Positions 36,959 through 50,400 of a stretch of DNA of 64,000 nt are shown here, piece by piece. The DNA is taken from positions 22,306,501-22,370,500 of the forward strand of contig NC_092580.1 in the NCBI RefSeq assembly GCF_037975245.1, written 5' to 3'. This DNA comes from Apostichopus japonicus (Eukaryota; Echinodermata; Holothuroidea; Aspidochirotida; Stichopodidae). The notes below the pieces were generated by a model. It searched no databases. It saw only the letters and a program-made list of their open reading frames with translations, and was not told the DNA's origin. Position 1 is the stretch's first letter. The number at the start of each line of letters is the position of its first letter. The position numbers were made by a program, and so were the translations under genes.

Positions 36959-38040
36959 TCACAGAGCAGAGAGCTTTTTTAATATATCAAAGAGCGAGCG
37001 ATACTTTACGATTAAGCCCTCTGCTAGAGATACAATTGAATCTCATGGTCGATGACAGAAACACACTAACAGGCAGTACGTTATTACAGGTACTGTTTGG
37101 TAGTGGTTATGGTCTGTTTTGTTGCCATACTTCAATAGGTAGAGTTAAATGACTGTGCTGATCTGTGCAATACGAAGATCAAACAGTAAAGGTTTTGGAC
37201 AAGCTCTTGGTCTGGTCATTGCCAATACGCTTGTTGCCATTTGGTTACTAAGAGGGTGTTCAAAGGTATCTTTTGTGCCCCTAGGATATTTGTGTATTTT
37301 GGTACTTGTCAGCAACTATTCACTATCTGACAATTTTAAAGCCAAAATGGTTCTCAAAAAATTGCTAAAACTCTTTAATAGCAACCTTAGTAATGAGAAC
37401 CTTTTATATATGTCCAGAAACTCCAATCACTTTTTAAAGTGTTGAAGGAAACTTTCATCACACATTCCTGGTTGCTAATGTTGACCATCCTATTAATCCC
37501 TTACTTCAAGTTTATAGAATTAAGACTGTTCAGATCATTATGCCTTACTGGATTATGTTAGCTTGTGGCTAACTTTGGTCTTGGCTGCAACTAGGTTATC
37601 AAGTTGAATGACTTTGCAGAACTGAGAGTGCAAGACAATTTAAAAAAAAACAAATGATGGTAAGCCATTGCTAATTTGTATCTGAACTTTGTGTAAGTTT
37701 TGATCTCTCCTTTAGCACCATGTAGTATCAAATTTTTCATTTCCCATGGAACAGTCTACTTATATGGCGGTCCATGTTGTCGTTTAGGAAAAGCCACCTT
37801 GTTTTGCTCAGCACCCGTCATATTTTCTTTCATTTGGATTAAGATTATTATGCCAAATTCTTTTACTTATGCATTTTCAGTGGGTTACATGTTATTTTTA
37901 ATACTAATGAGAAATGCTGGCCTTTCTCAGAACGAACCAAGAAAGAACTTTAGAAAGTAAACACATATATATTCAACCGTGGAAATAATTGTCAGTATTG
38001 TATTCTTTTTGCTAGTTGTGAATAAAATACTGGAAAATTC
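36959..38040 (+). other. BORCS6: Probable BORCS6 3' UTR
   Basis: AT-rich sequence after the stop codon, running to an AATAAA at 38021-38026. Short open frames within it match no known protein. Confidence 0.4.
38021..38026 (+). terminator. BORCS6: Candidate BORCS6 poly(A) signal
   Basis: AATAAA on the plus strand, 1.06 kb after the BORCS6 stop codon. Confidence 0.4.
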
Positions 38041-40180
38041 AAAGTAACTCTCTTTCTTCATTATCCGAATTTTGTTGTTCTGTGATTTCATGCTAACATT
38101 TAATACTGGCATGTCCGAATTTGACAAAGTTCTATATAAGATGTCCAACTTGATTTTTATTTCTTGAATTTTGCTGTTGTTTCCAGAATAATAGAAGTAT
38201 TTTAAAACAGAAGGGAGATGATGAAAATTGCTAGAAATTCATGGTGTTACAAAATATGGATAAAGGAAAAATATGCAATATTATCAACATGATATTGAAT
38301 GACATCAGCTATAAACTGAATCTGATAAGACAGTTGCTTGTTGGGGCATTTACGAGTCATGATGAAACTTAAAGAAGAAAAGCGAATCTTAGATAATGTG
38401 AAACCACAAATACACAGTTGATATGGTCCAATCAACATTGAGTTTGGTGATGGTTAACCTGATGCTAACTTCACAGAAGCTTGCACAACCAATATGAAAG
38501 GTGTCCTGTGGGCTATTTTGCTAACTCTACTTTTCCCCCTTTGACCTATAAAAGCTATTCTGCATAGGACTTCTGCAGGGCTAGGGAGCTCATTTTACGG
38601 TGTGTGCACAAAATGTAAAGGGGTCATTGTGCAGTTGTGGCTCCACCAGGCGCAGACTAGATTTGGCTACGTTCCCTAATGCAATGTTTTCTCACATTCT
38701 TTGTTCCATTGGTTGCTATTTGTCAACATTCTAGTATCTGGACCAATAAGTCATTTCAAAGTGCATTTTTTATATTTCTTGTGGTAAATTTGGACTAGAA
38801 CATGTTTGTAGAGAAGCACATAAACAACACATGATGGAGAAATGTTATATAAAATCTGGGTTGTAAATACTTTAACACCACCGTACAGACAATGTGTGCA
38901 CCTCAATGGCTATCCTTCATTCAAAGTCTATATGAGCTAACATTTGGCAGCTCCAGAAAAATAATGTTTTAATTATTCCTTCCTATCCAGGTTTGTGCCA
39001 CAAAAGTATGATGTAATGCTTTATAATTTCGTTTGTAAATCTTTCAATGTCAAATTCTATCATTCCTGGTACAACTTTATTGGACTCAACTGTTATAAGA
39101 GGTTATTACTGTTATAACAAATCATCTTTTCAGGTATCCCATATTTCCTTAAATAAACATCGATAATGGCTTCATCAGATTGTGACAAATTCATTGCCAG
39201 AAGTAGCTTTAGAAGTACTTTAAATCCTGTATGAAACAAAGCACAACATTTAACATGTAAGTAAACCACACACACACAAAGAAATGATGCAAACTCGAAT
39301 ATAAATGATACAATTGTATTTGACTTATGACACACTATTTTACAGTCTGTACATGGTTTCAACTGGCAATAAATTATAAACAGGGAATAGGGTGGTGGAA
39401 TGCTGTGAAGAAACCTCCCTAGATTACAAGGACCTATGTCAAGTAACTCTAAACCTGTACGGCTTCTCACATTACTGGAGATTCAATGTCCAATGCATAT
39501 TTACAGCCTTTGAAGTTCTCCCAATCAAAATCCAACCTCTATGGATATGAGAATAAATATAATAAAAAACAAAACAATGTGGCTCAAAGTCATCAATGTA
39601 TTGTAATGATGTAATACAGACAACTGTCATTCAAGTATCACCAAAATACTAGTTTTGGTTGAAATATTCAAAGGAATTCCATCAAATACTGTAAATGACA
39701 CACTGACCGGACTTCCAAGAAGCTTGTATTTGACATCACCAGTACGGTTACTTATATTTCAGTATTCAATCATGAAGATAATAATCAGTAAATTCCGACT
39801 TAAATTCTAATCTATTGCTACCTCCAGATTACCTCCAACCTCCAGCCCAATTAGCAAACAAGGACATAACAGTAGCTCTGGTAGAGTGGAGGTCATTTAC
39901 AGGGAATACAAAAGCACACATCAGGCTCTTAACTACCTTGATCCATCCATCCATCCATAATTTCAAAAAAATGTTAATTGATATCACAAAAGAAATCCAT
40001 GAAAAACCTGTATATCACAAAGAATAAGTTTTACTGTTACAATTTGTATAACTTTCTTGAGGTCTTCAAATTTTGGTCCTCATAAAATGTGAAAATTCTA
40101 TGGCTCTGTGTTTCGAAATTGCAATCTTTTTGTCTGTTTAAAAACATGCATAGTTATGACCGGATAAATAAATTAATCCC
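38041..40180. other. Intergenic, no gene recognised
   Basis: AT-rich DNA between two convergent genes. It has no recognised exon and only short open frames. A (CA)n tract lies at about 39269-39279. Confidence 0.4.
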
Positions 40181-40189
40181 TGGGTCGTC

Positions 40190-40910
40190 TGATGGACACA
40201 TGTCGTATCCATTTGACTACTACGTGAAGCTCTTCACTACTGGATGTTAACAACCTACATACCATGTTACGTACGCACATGTTATCTGTGCAACCTAAGA
40301 AATGACAAGGCTCTTCTACACTCAATGGAGAACCTACATATCATGTAGTTTACACGTGTCATTAACTTGAAACTTAAAAACATCATCATTATTGGCCCAA
40401 AGTTTTTAGCATGCTAGATATTTTTCAAAATACTTTCCCGGTGGTTCCTATTCTACTTTTCTCACAGATATTAAGGAGTTATAAGAAAGACCAGAAAATA
40501 TGTCAGTCTGGATAACTGCCTCATGACTGTCAGCAAAATTCTTGTTGAAATTAGATCACAGGTTACTATTATCTGAATTTCTAGCATATTTTTGGAGGCC
40601 ATACTGGTGACGTTTAAGAATGCCATGCCCTTCACAAGCAAAGGACGACCTGCTTATCCTACCATGCACATGTGTCATACACGCATATTACTTAATTAAT
40701 TAGGCTCATATCTATAACCATTGAAGGACCTGCATGTCATGTAGACATGTGTCATACACATGTAACTTAAAACAGAGATCTCCTCTACTCAATGGAGAAA
40801 CGGCACATCGTGTCATGTAACTTCATAAATATAACATTCTTCTTTATTCAACAGAGTGACTGCATATGGAGTGGCACACACGTGTCATACACATGTCCGA
40901 CCCTTCCAAG
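40190..40910. repeat. Degenerate tandem repeat rich in ACATGT/ACACGTGT palindromes
   Basis: Recurring segments include CATGTAGACATGTGTCATAC, CACACGTGTCATACACATG, TCTACTCAATGGAGAA and CCTACATATCATGTAG, at irregular spacing of roughly 80-130 bp. This indicates an old tandem array downstream of CXXC1. Confidence 0.5.
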
Positions 40911-41244
40911 ATGGAGGTTCTGTCTTCTATTGATGGCAGTTATTGTTCCTTGTGTGTTTTACCGGTCAAATGTTATAAATACCCAGCAGTAGTTTCCTAC
41001 CTCCGTTACAGGTTTACCTTCAACAGTTCCTAAACTGATACAGTTCACAACCAAACATGGCCAGCTGTTACCACAGCATGGACAATGTATATACATGAGG
41101 CTCTATGAACCGGTCGACATAATTATCCATCCGGCCTAGCTATAATTTCAACAATTTTAGCAAACTTTGCTCAGAATTGCAAATGCTTACAAAAATGTAC
41201 TGGCTAAAATCGAGTTTGCAGTGGGTATTTTCCACAGCACACAG

Positions 41245-41415
41245 TTTACTGTACAGGCTTATTGAAGCAGCCCTATGATATTTGCTGATAATAAAGAACT
41301 CATCAACCGTTTATGTTCTTCTTAATGTCTACTGGCAGAAAAATGCATATTCCAATTTTTTTCCTACTGGCCAACTGCAAAATCCACCTACGCTCATGCT
41401 GTAGTTAGCCTGAAT
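41245..41415. repeat. Dispersed repeat, copy 1
   Basis: Shares landmarks with 49440-49645 in the same order: TACTGTACA, ATATTTGCTGATAATAA, then TCTACTGGC and AAAATGCA-type blocks. It lies just downstream of the CXXC1 stop and may be part of its 3' UTR. Confidence 0.5.
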
Positions 41416-41446
41416 TCCAGGGGCCTGAGCCATGGCTGTTTCAGTC

Positions 41447-44400
41447 TTATTTCCTGGAGATGGTTTTGCCCTTAGTCGGTACAGGATTGAGTAAACTGTG
41501 GTCAATGGTTTGGTGCAGCATCAGGGCCAGGACACCTGACCTCCCAGACATAGCTGACCTGATAGTCCTCTCCTGCTCCAACAGTTCATCAAGCTTTAAC
41601 CACTGAAAGAACGACAACAACAACAATATAAACAAACAACAATGAAAAATACCTAATGAGTTGTATTAAATGAGAAATATTATGGTCAAATTTTAAATTA
41701 TCATATGATAGTGAAACGTGGATTACTTTTGGACATAACAGGATAGAGAGTAAGTAAAGTAAAAAAAGTATTGGCATCCAATTCTGTGTTACTCTGATAA
41801 AGACAAAACCCAGATCTTACCATGCTCTTTTAACTTCAGAGCTGATTTAATACATAGATCAACTTGGTTACTATCAAAGCTTAATTTGTGGTAATGTGAA
41901 GGGGATATTTGGTAACACTGGAATGCATAGAGGGTAGGGGAAAAAAAACGGAATTTGAGAATTGGACGTTGAAGATTAATTTTGCCTCTTCCATTTGTGC
42001 AATATTCTATTGCTAACACAGCTTATGGAAATGTGGCTGTGTTTGGACTACTTACTACAGGATGAGACAGGAATTTCAAAAACTCCTGGCAAGTTGACTT
42101 TTGGAATAGACTCCTAAATCACATATTTGCAAGTGATATATCTATTTTCATTGTCAAACCAGACATGGTGCAGACACAGATTGATTCATGAGGATCAAGT
42201 GGACATAAATACATGTTACTTTTCACTTCTTAAATGTCTCAGGCAAGATGGAGGAAGTGATGGGAACGGGAAGATGGACTCACCCATCTCACTCTCTCCA
42301 GGTCTATCTCTGCCCGCCTCAGCTGCTCCCATTTGTGATGCTTGTTACAGCTTCGCTTTGACATCCGACAAAAGTTTCCAGAGTCCTCAAAGACGCCAGA
42401 GACCAAAGGGCATCCACAAACCTCTGTATCTGGTATCTTCAAGAGAAACAGAGAACAGCTGTGATAAACAGTAATGCTCCCTCTGATGACAAATACTGTC
42501 ATACCTTAAGCATATTTTGAACAGGACAAGACTTACATCATTAAGTCTGTTTGTTTACTTGCAGGCAAAATGGACAGAAGTTACTTACAATGTAACATGT
42601 AAGTTAAGTCAATGTTATCAGTGACTTGCCTTAAGTTTGCCAATGTATATTTTGCAGGGATGACACCAATATTTACCAACACCTGTGAACATGGAATTAT
42701 CCCCCTGTCACTCAAGGAAAACCTACTAAATCCATTTTAAAATTGCATTCAGAGCATGGAGAATCCCTACCACAGGTTTAGTACAGGTTCTCAATGGTTA
42801 TCTGAAATTGCAAACTCCATTCCTGGAGTAAGAAACTCTCTTTATCACTTGCTACGATGCTGCTATGTGGGTCATCATATTCAACTGAGTTCGACTCCAG
42901 TTCTTGTTCATGAGATTGACCCAGGGATATAGCCAGGGGGTAGGGGAGCAATGTGAGCAATTGCCTCCCCCTTTGAAGACCCCTAAAACTTAACTAAAAG
43001 CAGGAAATATCATCAAAGCCCTCTTTTAAGGTTGAAGGAAGCTAAGTGACCCTTCTCAATCTTTCCCATGAAAGTTTGTCTGCTACGTAATACAATACTC
43101 TTATTATTGTTTATTTTCTGCAATGTGGGAGGCATTTCGAGCAAAACTTTTTTTGTACATCATGTCACTCCGTTAAGTGAAACAACGCTACCTTTGTGCG
43201 AATAGCCCCTTTTAAAATTCTGCTGCCCCCCCCCTCTTCAAATTTCTGGCTACGTCCCTGGATTGACCAACATACGTATCTCTGTACAATGTTTTGTGGT
43301 ATTAAAGTCGTATTAACAAATGAATAACGCTTTGTCCGTGACACAAATGTCTTACAAGGCAATGAAGAAGCGGTATAAGCTGTAGTAGTATGGTTGACCG
43401 TACAAAATGCAATATCAGTATTTTCATCTCTTGTTAGTCTCCTGGCAGAGCTTGGAATGCTCCGTAACATGAGGTAACAGGTCTCGTAAATTCGAGAGCC
43501 ATTCTTTTTATGATTCATCGCATGAAGAACTTATCTGGATCTGTACAATTCTGAAAATACATCAAAGATTCTTTTTGTGCATATAGTATTGATGGAGCTC
43601 AACCTACCCTAGGTTCCTTTGTATGCTCAGGACATAAGACTTTAAGCCTCTTACAGTATGTGTTCTGTTGTGAGTTGAAGAAGTCACAGAACATGGACTC
43701 CCTGAAAAAATGGAAGATATTAATTTCTTTAAACATTCTCTGAACATCCATGAAAATGACTGAGCAATATCTACAGCTATTGAGCTACTCTAGAGAATTT
43801 ATCAGATTACAATTGTAATAACTTAAACATTTTCTGGCAATTATCTTTTAAGAAAAACAAAAACCTAAATGGAGAAACAAGTAAACATATTTTTTGCAAG
43901 GAATGAAATGGTTTGTTACCAGTGATAGAAAAATGAGGACAATCCTAATCATTTTTAATCAACTGATCATAGAAAACTTATTTGCATTTTGTTATAATTA
44001 TCTTTTCACTTGAATAATGCTGTGAATTTTAGGAAACGGTTGCAAACATATCTTAGAGAAGTTAAAGACATACTATACTGCAATACCAGTTACACTAGCA
44101 TACGTTAACAGGATACAAAATGCAAACAAGTACATTATACATAGGGTGAGAATTGTAAACTTACCCAACAATTCTAGTCTTGAATGCTGATCCAAATGAT
44201 GTTTGACTTTCATACTGCAAGGAAAAGAAAGTCGGCACCATTTTGAGCCCTATCGATAAAGTACTACATAGAGAAATCTAATGGAGTCTTCTGCAACACA
44301 TCAACCTCAACACAACACATCAACACATTGATGCAACACATCAACACATTGATGCAACACATCAAAACTCTTTTGATGACTCATTGATGATGCAAAGAGA

Positions 44401-47400
44401 TTAGAAAAACAAATGAAAATTACGAGAAAAAACGAGCAGCAAAGAAAAGTACACAAAGAAAAGAAAAAAAAGGATACATTATGTTTAGTTTCACGTCAAC
44501 TTGTTTGAAAAATATTGCCTCGCCCTCTAGATCCTTGATTCAAGCCCTTCGTAAAATGTCACAATTTCGCTTGTGTTCGATATTCAAAGGATAAAGACAG
44601 ATATTTACTGATGTCATCTACTTTCTAAACCTACCTTCCTGAAGCATCTGTTCATGTGATTCATGGCTTTGCTTGGATTGACCTGGTGTCCACAGGTCAC
44701 ACAATGAATACTTAACTCCGGCTCCTCACTATCATCAGCATCCTAAGGAAATGAAAATATATAAACTACAGGAATCAGTCGTTGCTGTATAAGATTTCCT
44801 GTTAAACATGAAATACTCACTAGTAAATTTTGAGAACATTTTGGAAGAAAACAAAAGGGGGAAAACCATGTGTGCTCTTAAGGATTGACAAACTGAATTG
44901 GAAGGGCAGAAATAATCTAATGAAACCCATTGCTGGAACTGAAATTATATTTATTAATTTCACACATTTACAGCAAGGTTCCATTTAGGATTTCAGACAA
45001 ATTTTTGGATCTATCAAATTGGGAGACTACAAAATCAATCATCTGGGCAGACACACTGTTTGAATATGATTTCTAATAACTGTTGGGAAGGTGTTGTTTA
45101 TTTTTGGTGTATACCTCTCTACATTTACCCAACCAATTGTATGCTACACAATTTGTAATATTCCATTTGGAAATCAAAAGGCCTCAGTTGTCTAGTTTTT
45201 AAATTGTGGTAACCATACCCACTTAATCGTTGCTGTGGCCGAGTGGATAAAGGCTGTGGCATTTGAAGCAATGAGACTTAGCAATCGGGAGCTTTGGGGT
45301 TCGATACTCCGCCGGGTTACAATAAGGTGGGTTTTTCATCCAAGAGTAATCTACGGTTTTCCCATTTGAATCGACTCTCTAGATTGAAAAGATTCCAAAT
45401 TCAATTCAAAATGTTGAATTGGTAGCCACCCGACGTGTAAGTTGTAATCCACATCTGTGGTCGCTTAATTGCGTAAAAATAACTGATTATTATTATTACT
45501 TAACTGACTTCTGCACACACACCCCAACTATGCTCTACCAGAAATAAAACTATGGTCCATTTACGATATACTTAAACTCACGTTCACTTTGGAATCGATT
45601 GATACTTTCTTGCATCTTTCGACCAATCTGTTCAGTTCAACTATTTTGTTGTCAAGATCTGATATTTTCCTCCTGGCCTCTTCCATCTCCTTCCTGGTCC
45701 GTTCCAATTCCCTTCGGTTATTTTCTTCGGCGATGCAAGGACTCGTCTGCCACTGCTGAATCCGCTGGGGTAAGAACTCAAACAGTCGACTGAAAGAATA
45801 TGTTAACCCAGGAAAAGGTGTACAAAATTCTTAGGGTATTTGTGTTGCACAGTTTTACACATATTCAATGCAACAGACCAAGTTCCTATTAAAGAACATA
45901 AAAGGATAATTCAAAATAATTTGCAACAGCTAGTTGCATTGCAATTTCAACCTGCATAAACATACAACAGCGGCACACGAATATCCAGCATTTGGTTTAC
46001 ACTATCAAGCTTTTCCTTTTACAGGCCACAAAGGAGGAATACGGTAAACTAACTAAACTAACTAACTCTCAGCAGGGGCAGACTGACCAGTCTGGCAATC
46101 GGGCAGTGCCTGAGGGACAAGATAAGGGGCCCACTAGTTTCCACAGCCCTCTATGGATAATGATATTTAGTATGCTTCCGTACCAGTTTCATTCTAACAT
46201 TGTAGACCTTATTAATGTAAGATGCATAAGGATGTATGCAGACATCTCAACGGTTTCTCTTAGGAGAGGTATGGAGGGCCCCCTCACCTTCTTATTGTTG
46301 GCTATGACAATGATGGATGATGCACAATAACAGTGGGGGGGGGGGGCCTGGATCAACTTCATTTCTGTCCTATCTATCGCACAATGATAGATAGCATTGA
46401 AAGAATCTCTCTTGATCTAAATGACTTCAAAGCAATTTAAATTTAGAACAAAATTCTGGGAAAGTTGATGCTTACTTTGTGGCTAGTTTCATCCCACAAT
46501 CATCGCTACAATATTTGCTGTTTGCCCTCTGTGGTGTCGTACATCCTGGGCCATAGCACTGCTCCCTTTTCACTGGGATTGGACTAGCTTTGGTGATCCG
46601 TTTGGGCGGGCTTTCATACGACTTGTGGGTGTAGCTGGACGTTCTTCTCTTCAGCTGCGATCTAATAAACTCTCTCTCCTTCTCCTTTGCCTTTTCCTGA
46701 CACAAAGAAAACATCAAGTCGACATTGAAAATTGATATTTACCTGCACTAATTATATCTACCTCTTTGAATAAATGACTTACATGAGCAAAAAGAAGACT
46801 ATTCAAAATGTTAGTTGTTTACATCAAATTCAGATTGCGCTGTAACTAAATACCCTCAAAATAGGTAAAATGATAAATTGGAACCGCCATCACTTTAGAA
46901 ATACTAATATGAAACTAAAATAGTGCCAGGCCTATGATCCACCCCCAAAGGTGAGTTTTACGGGCCCAAAGCTGCTATACTATTCACCAAACCTAAGTAC
47001 TACACATTACTACAACAGTGTACATATTGTTTCATTCTTTGCTATTTTACTACATTTGTTTTTTGGACATCCAATATTAGCTGTTTTGCTTCATAATTCT
47101 GGATGATATCGTCCCTTGTTTCGCGTACTGACGAATGTTAGAAAGTTATTTATCATGATCCAAATCAATTCACTGCTTTGCAACTGAATGTTTGATCACA
47201 AATAATACCTTTTAAGCAGTATCTATAGATTTATATTACAGAAAACAAATTATAGTTTATAGACGTTTCAAATTTTAAAGGATGTAGAACTATTTTAAGG
47301 GCATATAAATGTTTTAAAAACATTCGTCACTACGTAAAACAAAATAAAATAATTTGCATATTCATCAGTGCGTGAAACAAGGGACGATGTGATCTGCTCA

Positions 47401-50400
47401 CTGTATTTTCTTTGCTGATTATCTTATGTTTTTGTCTGTCCTTCTTTTCTTTATCTTTCCTTTCCTTCTTCTTCTCCTGTTTCTCAGCGATCACCTTCGG
47501 ATCCATCTCTGGTCTGAGCGCGTAATCGAAATGATCCAACAGTCTCACATCAACCTTAGGCTGTCAAAATTAGAAGACAAGAGTAGATCATCTACAAGAA
47601 CTAACTTTGAAGAAAAGCAGTCAAAAATTTGAGTAAAACGTGGAAGAAATTGAGACGAAGAAAAATGTGGGAAAGTAGGAGAAGGTGTTTGTCTTTGTGG
47701 AGGAGGATATGACTAGAATGGTGGACAGAGTGGAAAATTAACTCAAAATGAAATAGTGATCAATATTTGAGACAATAAATTTAATTGAATTCCCTAAATT
47801 TTGGTAACTAGCTAATTAGTGCAGGGCTTTTCAACCATGAGAACTGCTGACGTTTGAAGCGTTTACACATCCGTGTATGCCAATATGACTGTATAGGTTA
47901 TTCACCTAAGGCAAGTAACCCAAAATTTTATTCAAATTGGTGCAGAGAGATCATTAAGATAAAGAGCCATGTTTCACAAAACAAGAATGGCTGAATTTGG
48001 TAAACTTTCTCTTAAACATTTCACAAAACAAGAATGGCTGAATTTGGAAAACTTTCTCTTAAACGTTTCACACCATTGAAAAGGTGAACACACCTTGCTT
48101 GTATATGAACAGAGCAATGAATTACATCATATCATGGAGCTATATTTATAGCTCCATGATCATATCAACATCTAAAAGCAAAAAAATAAATAAATAAATA
48201 AAAAAAGTAAGAAAAGTAAATAGATGGAAATTATTGAAGGAAAGGAATATGAGTCAAGATGAGAAAACATGCTTTTATAATTCACATTAATAAAACTGAA
48301 CATTTATTCCTTTGAAAATTCAAAAGAACTTTGCGGTTAACTAAAATATGAAGTGTAGGAGCACCATGGAAAACTTTTCAGAGCCCACAGCTGTTTGTGC
48401 AGAAACTTTTAATCGAGAATGTGTGAAAAAAAGAGTGAATTTTCATGCGGCAGGTACTCTAAGGATTCTAATCGCAGTGACCAACTGCTTAAACTTTTGC
48501 ATTAAACATAGATCGATGACACTTTGAACGAAACGTACTTGTGACGAGACAGTTGAAAAGCATCTGATTGTACAGCATAGAGATGATGTGCTTAGCTATT
48601 ATTGAGTGGAAATGCACAAGAAAGGCAGACACTTAACTATACCTTTCACATAGTTTTGTTAATTTAAATTTTGCCCGATTACAAAGATGTGATTTTCAAG
48701 TACTAAGCAACCTTTTAAGGCTTTGCAAAGGATCCATTGATGAAAGTTACTCACCGCACACAATGACCTTGTTTATTAAGCCAAAAATATTAATAAATAA
48801 AGGCAACGTTGACATGATAAGGACCTGAGTGCTAATCAAATTTAATTTCATGTCCAGATTAGCTGGAGAAGTTTTGAGCCAAGTAGTAACTATGAGAAAA
48901 AGTTGAAGAGCCCTTTGAAAACTGAAGTACATTTCTAGTTAAATGTCAGGCCTAATGCCTTACATATCCATATCATAACATGCAGTCTTTTGTTTTCAAT
49001 GACAGAGGCTGATGATGACTAATGTGAATTCTGATCTACTTTATACGTCTCATCGCGAGACATTCGTTAGCTGGACACGAGGACACAGGATCACACAGGT
49101 CAAAGGTGGTGAATACGACTATTTTCTCTGACACTCTAGCAGTTTCTAGCAGACTGATGGTAGATAGGAACAGTTACATGATGAAGCAACATTGTGAAAG
49201 CAACAAAGGGAATGTTTTTCAAACAAACAATGCCATCTGATATTTTTTTCAAATTAGATGCTTTTCTACCTGACTAGGAGAGATTTGCTCAACATTTTGA
49301 GACTGTTTAATAAGGACAGGTTCTCGAACCTGAAAAATTCAAAGATAAGACATATATGAATACAATTTGAAATTATACATGTCACCTGTTCTCTGTCTCT
49401 CTACATGGTAATTTTACTGAATTACAAAACACGTCAGCTACTGTACAAGCCTATGATATGGAGCCCAACAATATTTGCTGATAATAAGCAGTAATAATGG
49501 GCTAATGTTAATTTCAGAACTCATGCAATTCTTTCACTGATGATTGTGAACCCACTTATGAAACATTTCTGTCCACTGGAAGGAAAAATGCAAGTGCCTT
49601 TAACTTCTACTGGCAAACACCAAGATCCACTTACATTTAGTCAGCAAAGGTCCTGCATATTTAAGTTTGACCTGCTGTTGGCAGGCAGTTTGTGTTAGTT
49701 TGTTTGATTGCCTGGAACGTTAAACTGTTCACAGGTGTTAGCTGAAGAGACTTACAGTAAACAATGGATTAGCAGTGCCCCAGAAAAGCTCAGATAGTAA
49801 ACTCAAAAAGATAAACTAAATTAAAAATGAACTCAGAAACCTGCTTTAACATGAAAATTAAGGTAAACAAAATTAAAATGAAACATTGACAGAATATCTA
49901 ATTGTCAACCTATCCATGTCGATAAACTGCATTGGTTGTATGTTTATAAATTTCAAACAAATATGATGGCTTGCAGCGAAACAGGTATATACAAGATTAC
50001 TCGTATTTGTTTACAGTTTGGGCCTTCCTCACCACTTTTCTTTATCAGTTTAAACATGTCTCAAAACTCATCTTTTTTTCACATTGTTATTAGATATTTT
50101 CTTTTCTTTCTTCCTTTTTCCTTTTTTTGGTCTTCACCTGTAAAGCACATTGAGCAATTTTTGTTGGATTCTGCGATATATCAGACAAATTATTATCATT
50201 ATTTTCTATTTCACCAAGAATTTGCCAAAACGGAAGTCTCCCTCCCCTTGTGTCTGTTTAGTGTGGAGAACATCCCAGTAGTAGATGTATATATGCAATG
50301 AGCAGAACCACCATGATAAAATGAAAGTGGAAAAAAAAAAAAAAGGAACTTTGAAGTAAATACTTAATCCCGTGTTACCTAGCTGAAGATGACGCAGAGT

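Noticed and set aside
37149-37445. 98-codon hydrophobic frame as a membrane protein gene
   Set aside because: It lies in the probable BORCS6 3' UTR, has no homology I recognise, and its hydrophobicity comes from AT-rich sequence.
45228-45315. Functional tRNA gene
   Set aside because: A and B boxes are present, but the acceptor stem does not pair and a SINE body and tail follow.
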